The position numbers and the translations under genes are program-made. A stretch of 64,000 bases of DNA from UBA8106 sp964569695 (GTDB taxonomy: Bacteria > Acidobacteriota > Vicinamibacteria > Vicinamibacterales > UBA823). The stretch is taken from contig CAZMUA010000008.1 in assembly GCA_964569695.1 (NCBI GenBank), positions 62,001-126,000 of the forward strand, given 5' to 3'. The first letter of the stretch is position 1, and every line of letters begins with the position of its first letter. Shown here in pieces: positions 62,620 to 64,000 of this stretch. Under the pieces are notes generated by a model. It was not told the DNA's origin, made no database searches, and saw only the letters and a program-made list of their open reading frames with translations.

Positions 62620-64000
62620 GTGAGCCAACTCATCGAATGTGTTCCGAACTTTTCTGAGGGCATCGATGTAGCCGTGATCAAGCAGATCACTGATGCCATC
62701 GAAGCGGTCGATGGGGTGACGCTCCTGGATGTAGATCCAGGCGCTGACACCAACCGAACGGTCGTGACGTTTGTCGGAGCCCCCGAGACAGTGATCGAGG
62801 CAGCAGTGCAGGCCGCCGCCAACGCCAAGGAGATGATCGACATGCGCACCCACACGGGTGCACATCCCAGATTTGGTGCGATGGACGTGTGCCCGCTCGT
62901 GCCCGTTGCCAACATCACGATGGACGAGGTCGTATCGTGCGCCCACCGGCTGGCCGAACGCTTGGGCCAGGAGGTTGGCATCTCAGGATTCTTGTATGAG
63001 TACGCCGCCAAGATCGCCGAACGACGGAATCTGGCGACGTGTCGGGCGGGCGAATACGAAGGCCTGCGGGAACGTTTGTCCGATCCCGCGTGGAAGACTG
63101 ACTTCGGACCGGGCACGTTCGATCCCGCATACGGTGTGACCGCGGTCGGCGCTCGAGACTTTCTGGTTGCCTACAACGTGAATCTCAACACCACGAGTAC
63201 GCGTCGCGCGAACGCCATTGCCTTTGACGTTCGGGAGAAGGGTCGAGTGAAGACCATCGACGGAACGGCGGTTCTGGACAAGCAGGGTAACAAAGTCTGG
63301 CAACCCGGCTCCCTAAAGTGCGTGAAGGGCATCGGTTGGTTCATCGAAGAGTACGGCATTGCACAGATCTCAATGAACCTGACGAATATCTCGGTCACGC
63401 CCGTGCACGTCGCCTTCGACGAATGCTGTGAGCGGGCGCGGGCGCGGGGGATACGGGTGACGGGCTCCGAGGTTGTGGGCCTTGTGCCGCTAGCTTCGAT
63501 GCTCGAAGCCGGCAAGTATTTTCTCCGCAAGCAGCAGCGGTCTGTAGGCGTCTCGGATGCGGAGCTCATCAAGATTGCCCTCAAGTCCATGGGGCTCGAT
63601 GAGCTCAAGGTGTTCAACCCTCAAGAGAAGATCATTGAGTACGCCGTGTCCAGCCGGAGTAATGCGAACCGACTCGTAGACAAAACGCTCGAGGCGTTTG
63701 TGTACGAGACGGCGTCGGAGTCACCGACACCTGGCGGTGGCTCGATATCCGCGATCATGGGCTCACTGGCTGCAGCCCTCGCCACGATGGTGGCCAACCT
63801 GAGCGCCCATAAACGCGGATGGGACGACCGATGGGAAGAGTTCTCCGACTGGGCGGAGAAGGGCAAGGCCTTGCACGATGAGATCCTGTCGCTTGTGGAT
63901 GCTGACGCTGATGCGTTCAAGAAGGTCATGCAGGCCTACGGCTTGCCGAAGAACTCCGAAGCCGATCAGACGGCTCGCCACCAGGCCATTCAGGAGGCGA
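62620..64000 (+). CDS. ftcD: formiminotransferase-cyclodeaminase, 3' end cut by window
   Basis: Bifunctional enzyme of histidine/folate metabolism that moves the formimino group from formiminoglutamate to tetrahydrofolate and then releases ammonia. The frame is open from GTG at 62620 through the window end, so at least 460 residues are present. The N-terminal formiminotransferase domain has QLIECVPNFSEG, LLDVDPGADTNRTVVTF and the His-containing block RTHTGAHPRFGAMDVCPLVP. The C-terminal cyclodeaminase domain begins near residue 355 (ETASESPTPGGGSISAIMGSLAA). The stop lies beyond 64000. The region is visibly richer in G and C at third positions than the first half of the window. Confidence 0.93.
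   Translation, partial: MSQLIECVPNFSEGIDVAVIKQITDAIEAVDGVTLLDVDPGADTNRTVVTFVGAPETVIEAAVQAAANAKEMIDMRTHTGAHPRFGAMDVCPLVPVANITMDEVVSCAHRLAERLGQEVGISGFLYEYAAKIAERRNLATCRAGEYEGLRERLSDPAWKTDFGPGTFDPAYGVTAVGARDFLVAYNVNLNTTSTRRANAIAFDVREKGRVKTIDGTAVLDKQGNKVWQPGSLKCVKGIGWFIEEYGIAQISMNLTNISVTPVHVAFDECCERARARGIRVTGSEVVGLVPLASMLEAGKYFLRKQQRSVGVSDAELIKIALKSMGLDELKVFNPQEKIIEYAVSSRSNANRLVDKTLEAFVYETASESPTPGGGSISAIMGSLAAALATMVANLSAHKRGWDDRWEEFSDWAEKGKALHDEILSLVDADADAFKKVMQAYGLPKNSEADQTARHQAIQEA

Noticed and set aside
62541..63116. 191-residue open frame antisense to ftcD
   Set aside because: The sense frame encodes a clear FtcD; high GC makes long antisense frames common here.
1..64000. CRISPR arrays, transposases, integrases and toxin-antitoxin pairs
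   Set aside because: No regularly spaced repeats and no protein of these families were seen on either strand.

Overview
The window looks like a chromosomal segment of an uncultured Acidobacteriota bacterium, most likely related to Vicinamibacteria. The lineage call is an inference. It rests on the secreted VWFA-related protein at 29.5-31.6 kb (a paralogue family expanded in Acidobacteriota), on many Tat- or lipobox-bearing exported enzymes, and on secreted S9, P1 and M24 peptidases. The run of 100 Ns at 57.7 kb, flanked by two identical 55-base copies, shows a draft or metagenome assembly. Both ends cut genes: proS on the left and ftcD on the right. No rRNA, tRNA, CRISPR array, transposase or prophage was seen.

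From 1 to 9.7 kb lie proS (partial), the Tat translocase genes tatC and tatA, a carboxyl-terminal processing protease, smc, and an M48 membrane protease. From 9.8 to 29.2 kb almost everything is on the minus strand. The core is the conserved translation/transcription cluster, in transcription order rimP, nusA, infB, a DUF503 gene, rbfA, nrnA, truB, rpsO, pnp. A strong hairpin with a T tract precedes rimP, and a hairpin leader precedes rpsO. Upstream are rimO, asnS, a tightly overlapping set of a sugar-kinase-like gene, a sugar nucleotidyltransferase and a CYTH gene, then a MidA-type methyltransferase, an HtrA protease and an M24 peptidase.

From 29.4 to 50.4 kb is accessory, strongly exported metabolism: the VWFA-related protein, an Ala/Glu-repeat lipoprotein, a P1 (DmpA-type) peptidase, a Tat-lipoprotein SelA-like PLP enzyme, a quinone oxidoreductase, a small cytochrome c, and tyrA. 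Next comes a minus-strand group made of a THI5-like binding protein, an MFS transporter, a Tat-exported FAD oxidase and an S9 peptidase. The FAD oxidase has the D-amino-acid-oxidase sequence blocks in circularly permuted order. A KamA-family radical SAM gene diverges from this group. A TldD/TldE pair follows in which only TldD has a Tat signal, then a Tat-exported DsrE-like protein.

From 50.8 to 64 kb come a secreted heme c/copper-monooxygenase-like protein, secreted proteins of unknown function, a TPR protein with a strong terminator, a PQQ-type sugar dehydrogenase and a beta-propeller lipoprotein. After the assembly gap are a DUF1295 fragment, a DUF2878 membrane protein, an acyl-lipid desaturase, an XRE-cupin regulator divergent from an SRPBCC/TIGR01777 pair, two small enzyme-like proteins, and the bifunctional formiminotransferase-cyclodeaminase ftcD.

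The most unusual items are the permuted D-amino-acid-oxidase-like protein and its neighbours, the Tat-exported SelA-like enzyme, the one-sided Tat signal on the TldD/TldE pair, and the gap at which a DUF1295 gene is broken.
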